Below the pieces are notes generated by a model. The model saw nothing but the letters and a program-made list of their open reading frames with translations. It searched no databases and was not told where the DNA came from. From an uncultured Oscillospiraceae bacterium (GTDB lineage: Bacteria > Bacillota > Clostridia > Oscillospirales > Acutalibacteraceae), in contig CAJJLZ010000011.1 in assembly GCA_905192745.1 (NCBI GenBank), forward strand, positions 1 to 64,000: a DNA stretch of 64,000 bases, in the 5' to 3' direction. Each line of letters begins with the position of its first letter. Positions within the stretch are counted from its first letter, which is position 1. This document shows positions 35,701 through 44,308 of this stretch, piece after piece. A program made the position numbers and the translations under genes.

Positions 35701-36312
35701 ATGAAACTGGAACTGATTCTTATCCGCCACGGGGCTACCGCGGGGAACGCGGAGCGGCGGTACACCGGCCAGACCCTCAATCAGCCGCTGAGCGAGCGCG
35801 GAAAAAAGGAACTGTCCGACCGGAAGGCCCGCGGACTGTATCCCCGGGCGGACGCCCTGTATGCCAGTCCTCTTGGCCGCTGTATGGAAACGGCCCGTCT
35901 GCTTTATCCCATGCTGGTGCCGGTTTCTCTCCCCTCGCTTGCCGAGCTGGATTTCGGCAGCTTCGAAGGAAAAACCTACGAACAGCTCAAAGACAATCCC
36001 GCCTATCGCAAATGGATTGATACAGCCGGAAAAACCGCGCCTCCCGGAGGGGAAAGCGGGGCGGAATTCTCTCAGCGCCTGCTGGGGGCAATGCGGCAGA
36101 TCGCTGACGACGCGGTGAACCGGAACCTCCGCTGTGCGGCGGCGGTTACCCACGGCGGCTGCATTATGACGCTGTTGACAACGCTCCATCCGCTGGCTGA
36201 AAGCAGGGCGGGCGGCATGGATATGTATGACTTTCAGGCGCCGAACGGCGGCGGTTATCGGATGGAGATGGATACGGAAACACTGCGTTTGGATCAAATA
36301 CGGTCGTTATGA
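35701..36312 (+). CDS. cobC: Alpha-ribazole phosphatase (histidine phosphatase family)
   Basis: 203 residues. Histidine-phosphatase motifs: RHGATAGN at the N-terminus (phosphohistidine), YASPLGRCMETA, ELDFGSFEGKTYEQL, and the second catalytic His in VTHGGCI. The ATG at 35701 follows AGAAGGCCCCTTT. Position after cobT and cobS makes removal of the 5'-phosphate from alpha-ribazole (or cobalamin) phosphate the likely reaction; a general phosphoglycerate-mutase-like phosphatase cannot be excluded on motifs alone. Confidence 0.88.
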   Translation: MKLELILIRHGATAGNAERRYTGQTLNQPLSERGKKELSDRKARGLYPRADALYASPLGRCMETARLLYPMLVPVSLPSLAELDFGSFEGKTYEQLKDNPAYRKWIDTAGKTAPPGGESGAEFSQRLLGAMRQIADDAVNRNLRCAAAVTHGGCIMTLLTTLHPLAESRAGGMDMYDFQAPNGGGYRMEMDTETLRLDQIRSL

Positions 36313-36344
36313 ATCCCTGTCCGCGGCGTTGTAAAGCTGATGTA

Positions 36345-36373
36345 TTGTCAAAAAACGTTCCATATGTTATACT
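36345..36373 (+). promoter_or_regulatory. Promoter of the precorrin-2 dehydrogenase gene
   Basis: TTGTCA (36345-36350), 17-base spacer, TATACT (36368-36373), about 67 bases before the ATG at 36440. The gene therefore seems separately expressed from cobTSC. Confidence 0.72.
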
Positions 36374-36439
36374 GCTTATAGATGCTGCGATTTTGGTCGT
36401 TTTTATGCCGGGGTTCCGGCAAATTCAGGAGGTGATGTC

Positions 36440-36922
36440 ATGGCCCCCGGCTTTCCGCTGTATATAGATCTGAACGGAAACAATTGCACCGTATTTGGCG
36501 GAGGACGTACCGCCGCCTCGCGAGTGGCTACTCTGCTGGATTTCGGTGCCAAGGTCACGGTTATCAGCCCCGTGCTGTGCGACGAGCTGCGCCGATTGGA
36601 CGAGGAAAACCGGATTCGCTACATTCCCCGCCGTTATTACCGGGGGGATTGCAATTCCAGCTATCTCTGTGTGGCGGCCACCGACAACGAGGCGGTAAAC
36701 ATCGCCATTTCCGACGAATGCAAAGCCAAGGCCATTGCGGTAAACGTCACCTCCCCCGCCGCTTTCGGCACCTTCCGCTTTCCGGCGGTCGTTATGGAAA
36801 AGGACGTGACGGTCTCCATTATCGGCGGCGCGGACGAGGCGATGCTGGATCGTATCCGGGCGGAAATCGCCCGGCAGATGCCGGAGGTATACGAAAAGGC
36901 GGCGGCTCCGGAGACGGAATGA
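36440..36922 (+). CDS. Precorrin-2 dehydrogenase (Met8p/CysG N-terminal type)
   Basis: 160 residues. NAD-binding Rossmann start NCTVFGGGRTAASRVATLLDFG, then KVTVISPVLCDEL, CVAATDNEAVN and AVNVTSPAAFGTFRFPAVV, all as in siroheme synthases. The Asp of CVAATDNEAVN is the catalytic candidate. It oxidises precorrin-2 to sirohydrochlorin, towards siroheme or cobamides. It is shorter than Met8p/YlnF (about 160 against 200 or more), with a reduced C-terminal helical part. Strong CAGGAGGTGATGTC site. Placement after cobTSC fits tetrapyrrole metabolism. Confidence 0.88.
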   Translation: MAPGFPLYIDLNGNNCTVFGGGRTAASRVATLLDFGAKVTVISPVLCDELRRLDEENRIRYIPRRYYRGDCNSSYLCVAATDNEAVNIAISDECKAKAIAVNVTSPAAFGTFRFPAVVMEKDVTVSIIGGADEAMLDRIRAEIARQMPEVYEKAAAPETE

Positions 36923-36947
36923 AGACGGGATAAAGAAATCAAACAAA

Positions 36948-36987
36948 AAAACGGCGGTCCGGATGCGATAAACCGGACTGCCGTTTT
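36948..36987. terminator. Bidirectional terminator between convergent genes
   Basis: Arms 36948-36962 and 36973-36987 (AAAACGGCGGTCCGG with one G-U pair), A-tract before and T-run after. It ends the precorrin-2 dehydrogenase gene and the minus-strand ABC exporter pair. Confidence 0.88.
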
Positions 36988-37007
36988 CCTGTTTTTGCGC
37001 GGTGCGG

Positions 37008-38777
37008 TTATTCGGTGGGCGCAAACTGCGAATTGTACAGGTTGGCGTAGAAGCCGCCGCGGGCGAGAAGCTCGTCATGCGTTCCCTGTTCCACCACATT
37101 GCCCTTGTCCAGCACCAGGATACGATCGGCGTCCCGGATGGTGGACAGGCGGTGGGCGATGATAAAGGTGGTTTTCCCCTTCATCATTTTCCGGAAAGCG
37201 CGCTGGATACGCATCTCAGTCAGGATATCCACCGAGCTGGTCGCCTCGTCCAAAATCAGCATCGGCGGATTCATCAGCATGGCCCGCGCGATGGTCAGAA
37301 GCTGCTTTTGCCCCTGCGAGAGGTTTCCGCCGTCCTCCGCGATCAGGGTTTGGTAACCCTGCGGCAGACGGCGGATAAAGCTGTGGGCGTGCGCCGCCCG
37401 CGCGGCGGACTCCACTTCTTCATCGGTCGCGTCCGGCTTGCCGTAAGCGATGTTGTCCCGCACCGTTCCGGCGAAAAGCCAGGTCTCCTGCAGCACCATC
37501 CCGAAGCTGCGGCGCAGGCTGTCCCGCGTCAAATCGGTGATATCCCGGTCCTCCACATAAATATGCCCGCCGTCCACCTCATAAAAGCGCATCAGGAGAT
37601 TGACCAGCGTGGTTTTCCCCGCGCCGGTCGGTCCGACGATAGCGACCGTCTCCCCGGGGCGGACTGTCAGGCAGAAGTCCTCGATCAGCTTCCGGTCGGG
37701 CGCGTAGGAGAAAAATACGTCCTCGAACCGGACCGCGCCCTGCGCATTGGTCAGTTCCGCCGCCCCATCCGGTTCGGCGGACTGCTCCGGCTCGTCCATC
37801 ACGGCGAACACCCGGCGGGCGGAGGCCATTGCCAGCTGGAGCTGCATCGTGATCGAGGTAATCTCGTTGAAGGGCTTGGAAAACTGCGCGGTATAGGTCA
37901 GGAAGCTGGCCACCCCGCCGGTCGTCAAAGTCCCGCGGAGCACGGCAAGAATGCCGAAAATTCCGACCAGCACATAGGCGATGTTGTTCACGAAACGGGT
38001 AGAGGGGTTCACCAGCGCGGAGGCGAACTGGGCGCGGTAACCGCATTCGTACAGCTCTCCGTTGATTTTGCCGAAACGAACCGCCTCCGTCTGTTCATAG
38101 CCGAAGGCCTTCACGGTACGCTGACCGCTGATCATTTCCTCGGCATAGCCGTTCAGCCGGCCGAGCGCCTTCTGCTGTTCCCGGAAGCGCTTGCTGCCGT
38201 ATTTGGTGATGAAATACCCCACGAAAAAGCAAAGCGGGGTTACAAATACCACCACCAGCGTTACCCACGGATTGAGGATCAGCATAAACGCCAGAGACAA
38301 CAGCACCGTAATGACGCCGGACGCCAGCTGCGTAATCCCCTGATTCAGGCCGTCCGCAATCGCGTCGATATCGTTGGTGAAGCGGCTCATCATGTCGCCG
38401 CGGGAATTCGCGTCGTAATATTTGAGGGGAAGGCGGGACAGCTTGTTGAACAGATCCACCCGCAGATCCCGCACCGTCCGGTTCGCGGCCACATTGGCGC
38501 ACAGGGAGGTCAGCCAGGTCAGCCCGCTGCCCGCCAGATACAGGATACCGATTACGCCGAGCGTCTTCAGCAGCGCCGGGAAAGAGGAAGTCTCCCCGCC
38601 CGGCAGAATCAGATCGATCGCCCGGCCGACCAGCTTGGGCGCGAGCAGCAGCGCGGCGTTTCCCACGAAAGCGGAAAACAGCACCCCGGCCATCAGCCCC
38701 CGATTTTTCCCAATATAGCCGAGGAGACGGGAAAGGGACGAACGCTCCCTTCCGTTTTTGGGGTTGGTGTTTTTCAT
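37008..38777 (-). CDS. Multidrug-type ABC exporter, half with consensus ATP site
   Basis: 589 residues: six-helix membrane domain (about 25-320), then ATPase with Walker A GPTGAGKTTLVNL, signature LSQGQKQLLTIARA and Walker B MLILDEATSSVD with the catalytic Glu, and H-loop IAHRLST. ATG with GGAGAGGAGGC in front; its start overlaps the partner's stop as ATGA (38774-38777). With its upstream partner it should form a TM287/288-like heterodimeric exporter with one active and one degenerate ATP site. The substrate is unknown. Confidence 0.92.
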   Translation of the reverse strand: MKNTNPKNGRERSSLSRLLGYIGKNRGLMAGVLFSAFVGNAALLLAPKLVGRAIDLILPGGETSSFPALLKTLGVIGILYLAGSGLTWLTSLCANVAANRTVRDLRVDLFNKLSRLPLKYYDANSRGDMMSRFTNDIDAIADGLNQGITQLASGVITVLLSLAFMLILNPWVTLVVVFVTPLCFFVGYFITKYGSKRFREQQKALGRLNGYAEEMISGQRTVKAFGYEQTEAVRFGKINGELYECGYRAQFASALVNPSTRFVNNIAYVLVGIFGILAVLRGTLTTGGVASFLTYTAQFSKPFNEITSITMQLQLAMASARRVFAVMDEPEQSAEPDGAAELTNAQGAVRFEDVFFSYAPDRKLIEDFCLTVRPGETVAIVGPTGAGKTTLVNLLMRFYEVDGGHIYVEDRDITDLTRDSLRRSFGMVLQETWLFAGTVRDNIAYGKPDATDEEVESAARAAHAHSFIRRLPQGYQTLIAEDGGNLSQGQKQLLTIARAMLMNPPMLILDEATSSVDILTEMRIQRAFRKMMKGKTTFIIAHRLSTIRDADRILVLDKGNVVEQGTHDELLARGGFYANLYNSQFAPTE

Positions 38778-40540
38778 CCGGCCGCCTCCTCTCCCCGTTC
38801 CTGCGAACGGCAGATTTCCTGATAGACTCCGCAGGAAGCCAGCAGCTCCTCATGCGTCCCCACACCGGCCAGACGGCCGTCGTCCATCACCAGAATACAG
38901 TCCGCCTGCCTGACCGCACTCACCCGCTGGGAAACGGTGAACACCGTCATCGCCCGGCTGGCCTGCCGCACCGCCCGGCGGAGGGCCGCGTCGGTCGCGT
39001 AATCCAATGCGCTGGACGCGTCGTCCAGAATCAAAATCTCCGGCTCCCGCACCATAGCGCGGGCGATGGTGAGCCGCTGCTTCTGTCCGCCGGAGAAGTT
39101 GGCGCCGCCCCGTTCCACCGGAGAATCGTACCCCTGCGGCAACCGCTCGATAAATTCGGCGGCCTGCGCGATAACCGCCGCCCGGCGAACCGCCTCGCCG
39201 TCCGCGTCCGGACGGCCCCAGCGGATATTTTCCGCGACCGTGCCGGTGAATAGCTCCGCCTTCTGCGGAACCAACCCGATTTTTCCCCGCAGCGCGTCCA
39301 GCGGATAATCCCGCACATCCACCCCACCGACCCGCACGGTTCCCGTCCGTACATCGTAGAAACGGGCAATCAGGCTCATCAGGGTGGTTTTGCCCGATCC
39401 CGTTCCGCCGATTACCCCGACGGCGGCGCCGCGGGGAACGGCAAAGGAAACGTCGGTCAGTTCATCCTCGCCGTCGTCATAGGAGAAAGAAACGTGGTCG
39501 AACTCCACCGCAGGCGCCGCCGCATCCTCCTTCGGCGGGACAGCCGCCCCGGCGATGGAGGATGCGGTCTCCAGCACCTCCAGCACCCGGCCGGCCGAGG
39601 CGTACGCCTTGGTAAAGGTAATGACCAGATTCGCCACCACGATCAGCGCGAGCAGAATCTGGTTGACATAGTTGATAAAGGCGATAATCTCACCGGTGGT
39701 CATCCCCCCGGCTTCCACCCGCACCCCGCCGAACCAGACGATAGCGAGGATGGCGGCGTTCATAATCAACTGCGTCGCGGGATTCAGAAAGGCCGAAAGC
39801 CGCCCCACCCGGATCGCCGTGTCCCGATGCTCGTCGGCGGCGTCGGCAAACCGCCGCTGCTCCCGTTCGGTACGGGCGAAAGCGCGGATCACCCGCACGC
39901 CGGACAGATTTTCCCTCAGCACCAGCGTCAGGCCGTCCAGCTTCCGCTGTACCAGACGGTGCAGACGAACCGTCGCTTTCATTACCAGCGTGATAATCAG
40001 CACAAAAAGCGGGATCGCCACCACGATCACCAAGGAAAGCCGCCAGTCGATGGTCAGCGCCATAATCACCCCGCCGATGCAGAGAAAGGGCGCGCGGATC
40101 ACCAGACGGATCAGCATCGCCACCGCATATTGAAGCTGGTTGACATCGTTCGTCACCCGGTTGATCAGGGACGGCGTGCCGAAACGGTCCAGCTCCGCAT
40201 GGGAGAAGGTAGCTATCTTTTGAAACACCGCGTTTCGCACGCCGGTGCCAAACCCCTGCGAGGTAACGGAGGCCACATACTGGCACACCAGCGCGCAGCA
40301 GAGGCCGACCGTGACGATCCCCAGCATCACGCCGCCCATTTTCAAAATATAGCCGGTATCCCCCGTCGCCACGCCCCGGTCGATCACGCGGGCCATCAGC
40401 AGCGGGAGATACAGCTCCAAAACCGCCTCGATCAGTTTGAACAACGGACCGAGGACGCAGTGACGCCGATACGGCTTTAAATAGGGAAACAGCCTGGAGA
40501 GATGAAGCTGCCCGCCCTTTTTGTCCTTTCTGCCGCTCAC
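38774..40540 (-). CDS. Multidrug-type ABC exporter, half with degenerate ATP site
   Basis: 588 residues with membrane domain (about 20-320) and ATPase: Walker A GGTGSGKTTLMSL, signature FSGGQKQRLTIARA, Walker B ILILDDASSALD. The residue after the Walker B Asp is Asp instead of the catalytic Glu, and the switch position reads VSQRVS where a His is expected, so this site should be non-hydrolysing, as in known asymmetric heterodimers. GTG start after AAGGAGGAATATC. First gene of the two-gene operon. Confidence 0.92.
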   Translation of the reverse strand: MSGRKDKKGGQLHLSRLFPYLKPYRRHCVLGPLFKLIEAVLELYLPLLMARVIDRGVATGDTGYILKMGGVMLGIVTVGLCCALVCQYVASVTSQGFGTGVRNAVFQKIATFSHAELDRFGTPSLINRVTNDVNQLQYAVAMLIRLVIRAPFLCIGGVIMALTIDWRLSLVIVVAIPLFVLIITLVMKATVRLHRLVQRKLDGLTLVLRENLSGVRVIRAFARTEREQRRFADAADEHRDTAIRVGRLSAFLNPATQLIMNAAILAIVWFGGVRVEAGGMTTGEIIAFINYVNQILLALIVVANLVITFTKAYASAGRVLEVLETASSIAGAAVPPKEDAAAPAVEFDHVSFSYDDGEDELTDVSFAVPRGAAVGVIGGTGSGKTTLMSLIARFYDVRTGTVRVGGVDVRDYPLDALRGKIGLVPQKAELFTGTVAENIRWGRPDADGEAVRRAAVIAQAAEFIERLPQGYDSPVERGGANFSGGQKQRLTIARAMVREPEILILDDASSALDYATDAALRRAVRQASRAMTVFTVSQRVSAVRQADCILVMDDGRLAGVGTHEELLASCGVYQEICRSQERGEEAAG

Positions 40541-40655
40541 GATATTCCTCCTTGTTCATCCTTTGCCTTTGGTAATTCCATCCTATGGTATCATCCCCGC
40601 CTCTTCTTTGCAAGCGTTCGGCGCACAGAAAAACAATATTGCCGTTAGCCTGCCC

Positions 40656-40691
40656 AAAAAGGCCGCCGGATACGCGCTGTACCCGGCGGCC
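40656..40691 (-). terminator. Terminator of the amino-acid importer operon
   Basis: Arms 40661-40669 and 40683-40691 (GGCCGCCGG and complement, extendable with mismatches), then TTTTT on the minus strand (plus-strand A-run 40656-40660), just past the ATPase stop at 40699. Confidence 0.85.
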
Positions 40692-40698
40692 TCTGCAT

Positions 40699-41466
40699 TC
40701 AATTCTGATGAAAACGGGAAAGGAAGGCGCGGGTGCGGTCGCTTTGGGGGTTTTCAATCACCTGCCGCGGGTCGCCCTGCTCCACGATCACGCCGCCGTC
40801 CATGAAAATCACCCGGTCGGACACATCCCGGGCAAACGCCATCTCATGCGTGACGATCACCATGGTCATATGCTCCTCCGCCAGATCGCGGATGACCTTC
40901 AGGATATCCCCGGTCAGCTCCGGGTCCAGCGCGGAAGTCGGTTCGTCGAAAAACAGAATCTCCGGCTGCATGGCGAGCGCCCGTGCGATCGCCACCCGCT
41001 GCTGCTGCCCGCCGGAAAGCTCACAGGGATAGGCCCCCTCCCGGTCGGCCAGCCCAACCTTGTCGAGAAGAGCGCGGGCCTGCGCCTCCGCGATTTTCCG
41101 GCCCTTTTTCGCCACCCGCACCGGCGCCTCGATAATATTGCGCATCACCGTAAAATGCGGAAACAGGTTAAAGCTCTGGAATACCAGCCCGAAACGGCGG
41201 CGGATCTGCTGCAGCACCGGAGCGGGGCTGTACACCGCCTTTTCCTGTCCCGCCGGCGTATCCGCCATTACCAGATCGCCGTAAGCGATCCGCCCGGAAT
41301 CCGCCCGTTCCAGCAGAGTGGCGCACCGCAGAAGAGTGGATTTTCCCGAGCCGGAGGGACCGATCACCGATAACACCTCGCCCTGCTCCACTTCGAAGGA
41401 GATGTCCTTCAACACGGTGTTGTCCCCGAAAGATTTCTGAAGATTCTGTGCCGATAGCACGCTCAA
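40699..41466 (-). CDS. Polar amino-acid ABC transporter, ATP-binding protein
   Basis: 255 residues of the GlnQ/HisP class: Walker A GPSGSGKSTLLRC, Q-loop FGLVFQSFNLFPHFTVMRN, signature LSGGQQQRVAIARAL, Walker B ILFFDEPTSALDPEL, H-loop VTHEMAFARDV. TTG start at 41466 after GGAGGGGAAGAACC, 15 bases after the permease stop. An insertion of about 15 residues (APVLQQIRR region) lies between strands 4 and the Q-loop. It powers uptake of a polar amino acid; the exact one is not readable. Confidence 0.94.
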   Translation of the reverse strand: MSVLSAQNLQKSFGDNTVLKDISFEVEQGEVLSVIGPSGSGKSTLLRCATLLERADSGRIAYGDLVMADTPAGQEKAVYSPAPVLQQIRRRFGLVFQSFNLFPHFTVMRNIIEAPVRVAKKGRKIAEAQARALLDKVGLADREGAYPCELSGGQQQRVAIARALAMQPEILFFDEPTSALDPELTGDILKVIRDLAEEHMTMVIVTHEMAFARDVSDRVIFMDGGVIVEQGDPRQVIENPQSDRTRAFLSRFHQN

Positions 41467-41481
41467 GGTTCTTCCCCTCCC

Positions 41482-42126
41482 TTACCGGTAATAGCCGAGC
41501 TTTTTCTCCGCAAGGGAGAAGCCCTTGGACACCACGGCGTTCATAATCAGATAGAATACGCCGGCCACAATGATCGGCAGGAGAGACACCATGCTTGTCT
41601 GGAGCTTCTTCGCCATACTGGTGATCTCCACTACCGCAATGATCTGAGCCAGCGAGGTATCCTTCACCAGCGTCATAAATTCGTTTCCCAGCGGCGGCAG
41701 AATCTTTTTGATTACCTGCGGCATCACAATGCGGAAAAAGGTCTGGGTTTTGGAAAAACCCAGAACATTCGCCGCCTCATGCTGGCCGACCGGGATACTC
41801 TCAATACCGCCACGGTAAATTTCCGCAAAATACGCGGCATAGTTGAGGGAAAAAGCGATGATCGCCGTCTGCATCCGGGAAAAGCCGTTGCCTCCCAGCC
41901 CCAGCCCAAACCAGAAAAAGATAAGCTGCAGCATCAGCGGCGTCCCACGCATCACCAGCAGGTAGGCCTGCGTGACCCAGCGGATCGGCGCGATGCGGGA
42001 CATCCGGCCAAAGGCAACCAGCAGCCCCAAGGGGAGCGCAAACAGCAGCGTAAAGAAAAAAATGGTCAGCGCCGCCAACGTCGGTTCCACCAGATGCGGC
42101 AGGATCTTTCCTATGTCTTCCAGCAT
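41482..42126 (-). CDS. Polar amino-acid ABC transporter, permease
   Basis: 214 residues, five hydrophobic segments, of the HisM/GlnP class. The coupling loop that contacts the ATPase is EAANVLGFSKTQTFFRIVMPQVIKKILPPL. YLLVMRGTPLMLQLIFFWFGL and YAAYFAEIYRGGIESI are family hallmarks. ATG at 42126 after GAGGTGGCGGACC; a GTG at 42141 opens the frame. It is separated from the binding-protein gene by a stable hairpin, which usually lowers permease expression relative to the binding protein. Confidence 0.94.
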   Translation of the reverse strand: MLEDIGKILPHLVEPTLAALTIFFFTLLFALPLGLLVAFGRMSRIAPIRWVTQAYLLVMRGTPLMLQLIFFWFGLGLGGNGFSRMQTAIIAFSLNYAAYFAEIYRGGIESIPVGQHEAANVLGFSKTQTFFRIVMPQVIKKILPPLGNEFMTLVKDTSLAQIIAVVEITSMAKKLQTSMVSLLPIIVAGVFYLIMNAVVSKGFSLAEKKLGYYR

Positions 42127-42163
42127 GGTCCGCCACCTCACAAAACAAAAAATAACACAAACG

Positions 42164-42188
42164 CAGGGGCCGGATCAGCCGGCCCCTG
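42164..42188 (-). terminator. Intercistronic hairpin between binding protein and permease
   Basis: Arms CAGGGGCCGG (42164-42173) and CCGGCCCCTG (42179-42188). No T-run directly follows on the minus strand. It probably acts as a partial terminator or mRNA stabiliser that favours the binding protein over the membrane parts. Confidence 0.6.
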
Positions 42189-42238
42189 TGCTTTTTGATA
42201 CACTTGCCGCCGGAGCGCTTTCTCCGGACAGACGGGTC

Positions 42239-43123
42239 TTATTTGCTCTCCGAACCGCTCTCCGACTTGGCCTCCAGTTCGGTCAGGTGCGCGATATAAT
42301 ACCGGGCGACGATTTCATCCATGATAACCGCATCACTGGTACCCTGCCGCAGCTCGTACATCGCCTGAACATTGTCGGGAACCTCTACGGCCGCACCGTC
42401 CTTAATGATGCTCTTGACATCCTCGCGGCCGTCCAGCGCACCGGCGGCGGTGGAGCCCTTCTGCAGAGCGACAACCTTATCCTTCAGATCGCCGACCTTT
42501 TCGATGCCGTTGGCCTTCAGGGTAACAACCACCTGACGGTTCTCCATATACGGCTCGCTCAGGCACATTTTTTCCTGCCGCTCGGCGTCGATGCTCATGC
42601 CGTTCCAGATGCAGTCGATGGTGCCCTCGTTCAGCTCCGCCTCTTTATAATCCCAGTCGATCGGCTGAAGCTTCAGCTCCACGCCCATGCGGGAGCAGAC
42701 TTCCTTCGCCAGATCAATGTCATATCCAATGATATCACCGCTGTCCACATCACGATAGCCCATCGGCGGGAAGGAATCGTCCAGTCCGAGGACGAAGACC
42801 TTCTTGTCCTTCACCTTCTGCAGGGAATCGTCGGTGGCGGTGGAGTCCGGGATGCTCTCCGGCACGATGGAGGTATCCTTGCCGAACCACTTCGTGGTGA
42901 TCTCCGCCAGCTTACCGTCCTTCTTCATCTCGCAGAGGATCTTCTGCACCTCGTCCCGCAGGGCCTGATCCGCCTTGCGGAAGCCGATCGCGTACTGTTC
43001 GTCCGACAGGGACTCGTCCAGCACGACGTACTCCACATTCTTTTTGCCGCCGGAACAGCCCACCAGCAGCAGGGCCGCCATAACCGCAGCAACGGCGGCC
43101 GCTATAACGCGCTTCATCTTCAT
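42239..43123 (-). CDS. Amino-acid ABC transporter substrate-binding lipoprotein, apparently circularly permuted
   Basis: 294 residues. Signal peptide with lipobox LLVGC, start ATG at 43123 after GAGAGGAAGGGTTTCT. The SBP family 3 core is clear (VFVLGLDDSFPPMGYRD, IIGYDIDLAKEVCSRMGVELKL, NGMSIDAERQEKMCLSEPY, DEIVARYYI). However, the segment that ordinarily ends these proteins (YVVLDESLSDEQYAIGFRK through LAEITTKWFG) stands at the N-terminus, right after the lipobox (about residues 25-85), and the protein stops shortly after VARYYIAHLTE. The order of the two halves is thus swapped. All pieces are present once, so the fold could still form. First gene of the importer operon. Confidence 0.9.
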   Translation of the reverse strand: MKMKRVIAAAVAAVMAALLLVGCSGGKKNVEYVVLDESLSDEQYAIGFRKADQALRDEVQKILCEMKKDGKLAEITTKWFGKDTSIVPESIPDSTATDDSLQKVKDKKVFVLGLDDSFPPMGYRDVDSGDIIGYDIDLAKEVCSRMGVELKLQPIDWDYKEAELNEGTIDCIWNGMSIDAERQEKMCLSEPYMENRQVVVTLKANGIEKVGDLKDKVVALQKGSTAAGALDGREDVKSIIKDGAAVEVPDNVQAMYELRQGTSDAVIMDEIVARYYIAHLTELEAKSESGSESK

Positions 43124-43645
43124 AGAAACCCTTCCTCTCCTGAATATACCGGCCTGTCCCTTCCCGGTCACGCCTTCCGGCCGCCAAACCGCCGAAAAAG
43201 ATTCGGCAGGCCCGGCAAATCGGCGGATCGACATACATAGGAATAAACGGGGGCCGTTTTCAACTGTTTTTATTTTATCGTATCTCATTACTAAAGTAAA
43301 GCGATAAATTGCATTTTTCCGTCTTTTACCGTTTTTTCGATAAAAATGCAAAGACCGCTTTACGATTCCCGGATATTTCAGACAAGTTCTCCGAAAAAAG
43401 CCGGGGATTCGTCAAAACTCAAAATCATGAGATATCAAGAGATAACGAAAGATTTTATCCGATTGAAAGAGATAATCATATATAATCACGATTTTCATAT
43501 CCTGCCAGAGAATTCCCGAGATTTTTCCTCGGTTGAAGTTCATATGAACTTATGATAAAATACAAATGAACTCAAAAGAAGATCGAACGAACTTTTAAAA
43601 ACGTAAAGTTTTCCCTACCAATTGAAAGAAAGGAGGCTGTCTGAA
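43124..43645. other. Divergent intergenic region, 520 bases
   Basis: It separates the minus-strand importer operon from the plus-strand DUF1836 gene. A minus-strand promoter lies at 43272-43300. The middle is AT-rich, with a 69-codon plus-strand frame (43346-43555) that I do not regard as a gene. No riboswitch fold was recognised. Confidence 0.45.
43272..43300 (-). promoter_or_regulatory. Promoter of the amino-acid importer operon
   Basis: Reading the minus strand: TTTACT (43300-43295), 17-base spacer, TAAAAT (43277-43272). It leaves a leader of about 140 bases before the binding-protein ATG. Confidence 0.55.
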
Positions 43646-44245
43646 ATGGATCGACTGGATACCTTACCGGGAACCCGGCTCCCCCTTACGGCGGAAGCCA
43701 GAACGGACGCTTTCGCCTCCCTCTCCCCGATTTTCGCTGTTTCCGGCGGCGGGCTGCTTCTCTCCCAAATCACCGAAATGACCGGATTGGGCGGCAGCAC
43801 AATTCAGAATTGGGTGAAACGCGGCTGGGTCTCCAAGCCGGTGAACAAACGATACGGCGAGCTGCACGTCGCCCGCATTCTGCTGATTAACCTGCTCCGT
43901 CCCGCCATGCAGCTGGAAAAGATCGCCGCCCTGCTGGGGTATATCAACGGAAGCGTAGACGACCGGACGGACGATATTATCCCGGAGACACGGCTTTACA
44001 GCCTGCTTTGCTCGGCGATTCTGGAGCTGTCGGAAAGCGAACCGGTTACGCACGAGTCCATCATAACTCTCACTGAATCGCGACTTGAGGGTTATGAGGG
44101 CCCCGTGCCCGACGCCGCCGGCCGTTTGAAAAACGCGCTGTCCATCATGCTGATGAACGTGGCCGCCGCCATGCTCATGCAGTATGCGGACGGAATTTTC
44201 GAACGAACGGTGAACGCCGGAAGCGGCGGACCCGCAGGGCGGTGA
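43646..44245 (+). CDS. DUF1836 protein (MerR-like DNA-binding)
   Basis: 199 residues. Segment LLLSQITEMTGLGGSTIQNWVKRGWVSKPVNKRYGELHVARILLINLLRPAMQLEKIAALLGYING matches DUF1836 proteins of Firmicutes, whose N-terminal helices resemble a MerR winged helix. The rest is helical. ATG at 43646 after AGGAGGCTGTCTGAA. Function is unknown; a transcription regulator is the usual guess. It is followed 63 bases later by the NfeD-like gene, but a shared role is not evident. Confidence 0.88.
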   Translation: MDRLDTLPGTRLPLTAEARTDAFASLSPIFAVSGGGLLLSQITEMTGLGGSTIQNWVKRGWVSKPVNKRYGELHVARILLINLLRPAMQLEKIAALLGYINGSVDDRTDDIIPETRLYSLLCSAILELSESEPVTHESIITLTESRLEGYEGPVPDAAGRLKNALSIMLMNVAAAMLMQYADGIFERTVNAGSGGPAGR

Positions 44246-44308
44246 TCACGCCCCGTTCCCCGCGCATTCGAATGCAGTCTATTTCAATGAAACAGGAGGG
44301 AATTCCCC

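Noticed and set aside
37002..38822. 606-codon plus-strand frame opposite the ABC exporter
   Set aside because: Antisense shadow of a GC-rich ABC transporter gene; the translated sequence is low-complexity and His/Arg/Gln-rich without domains.
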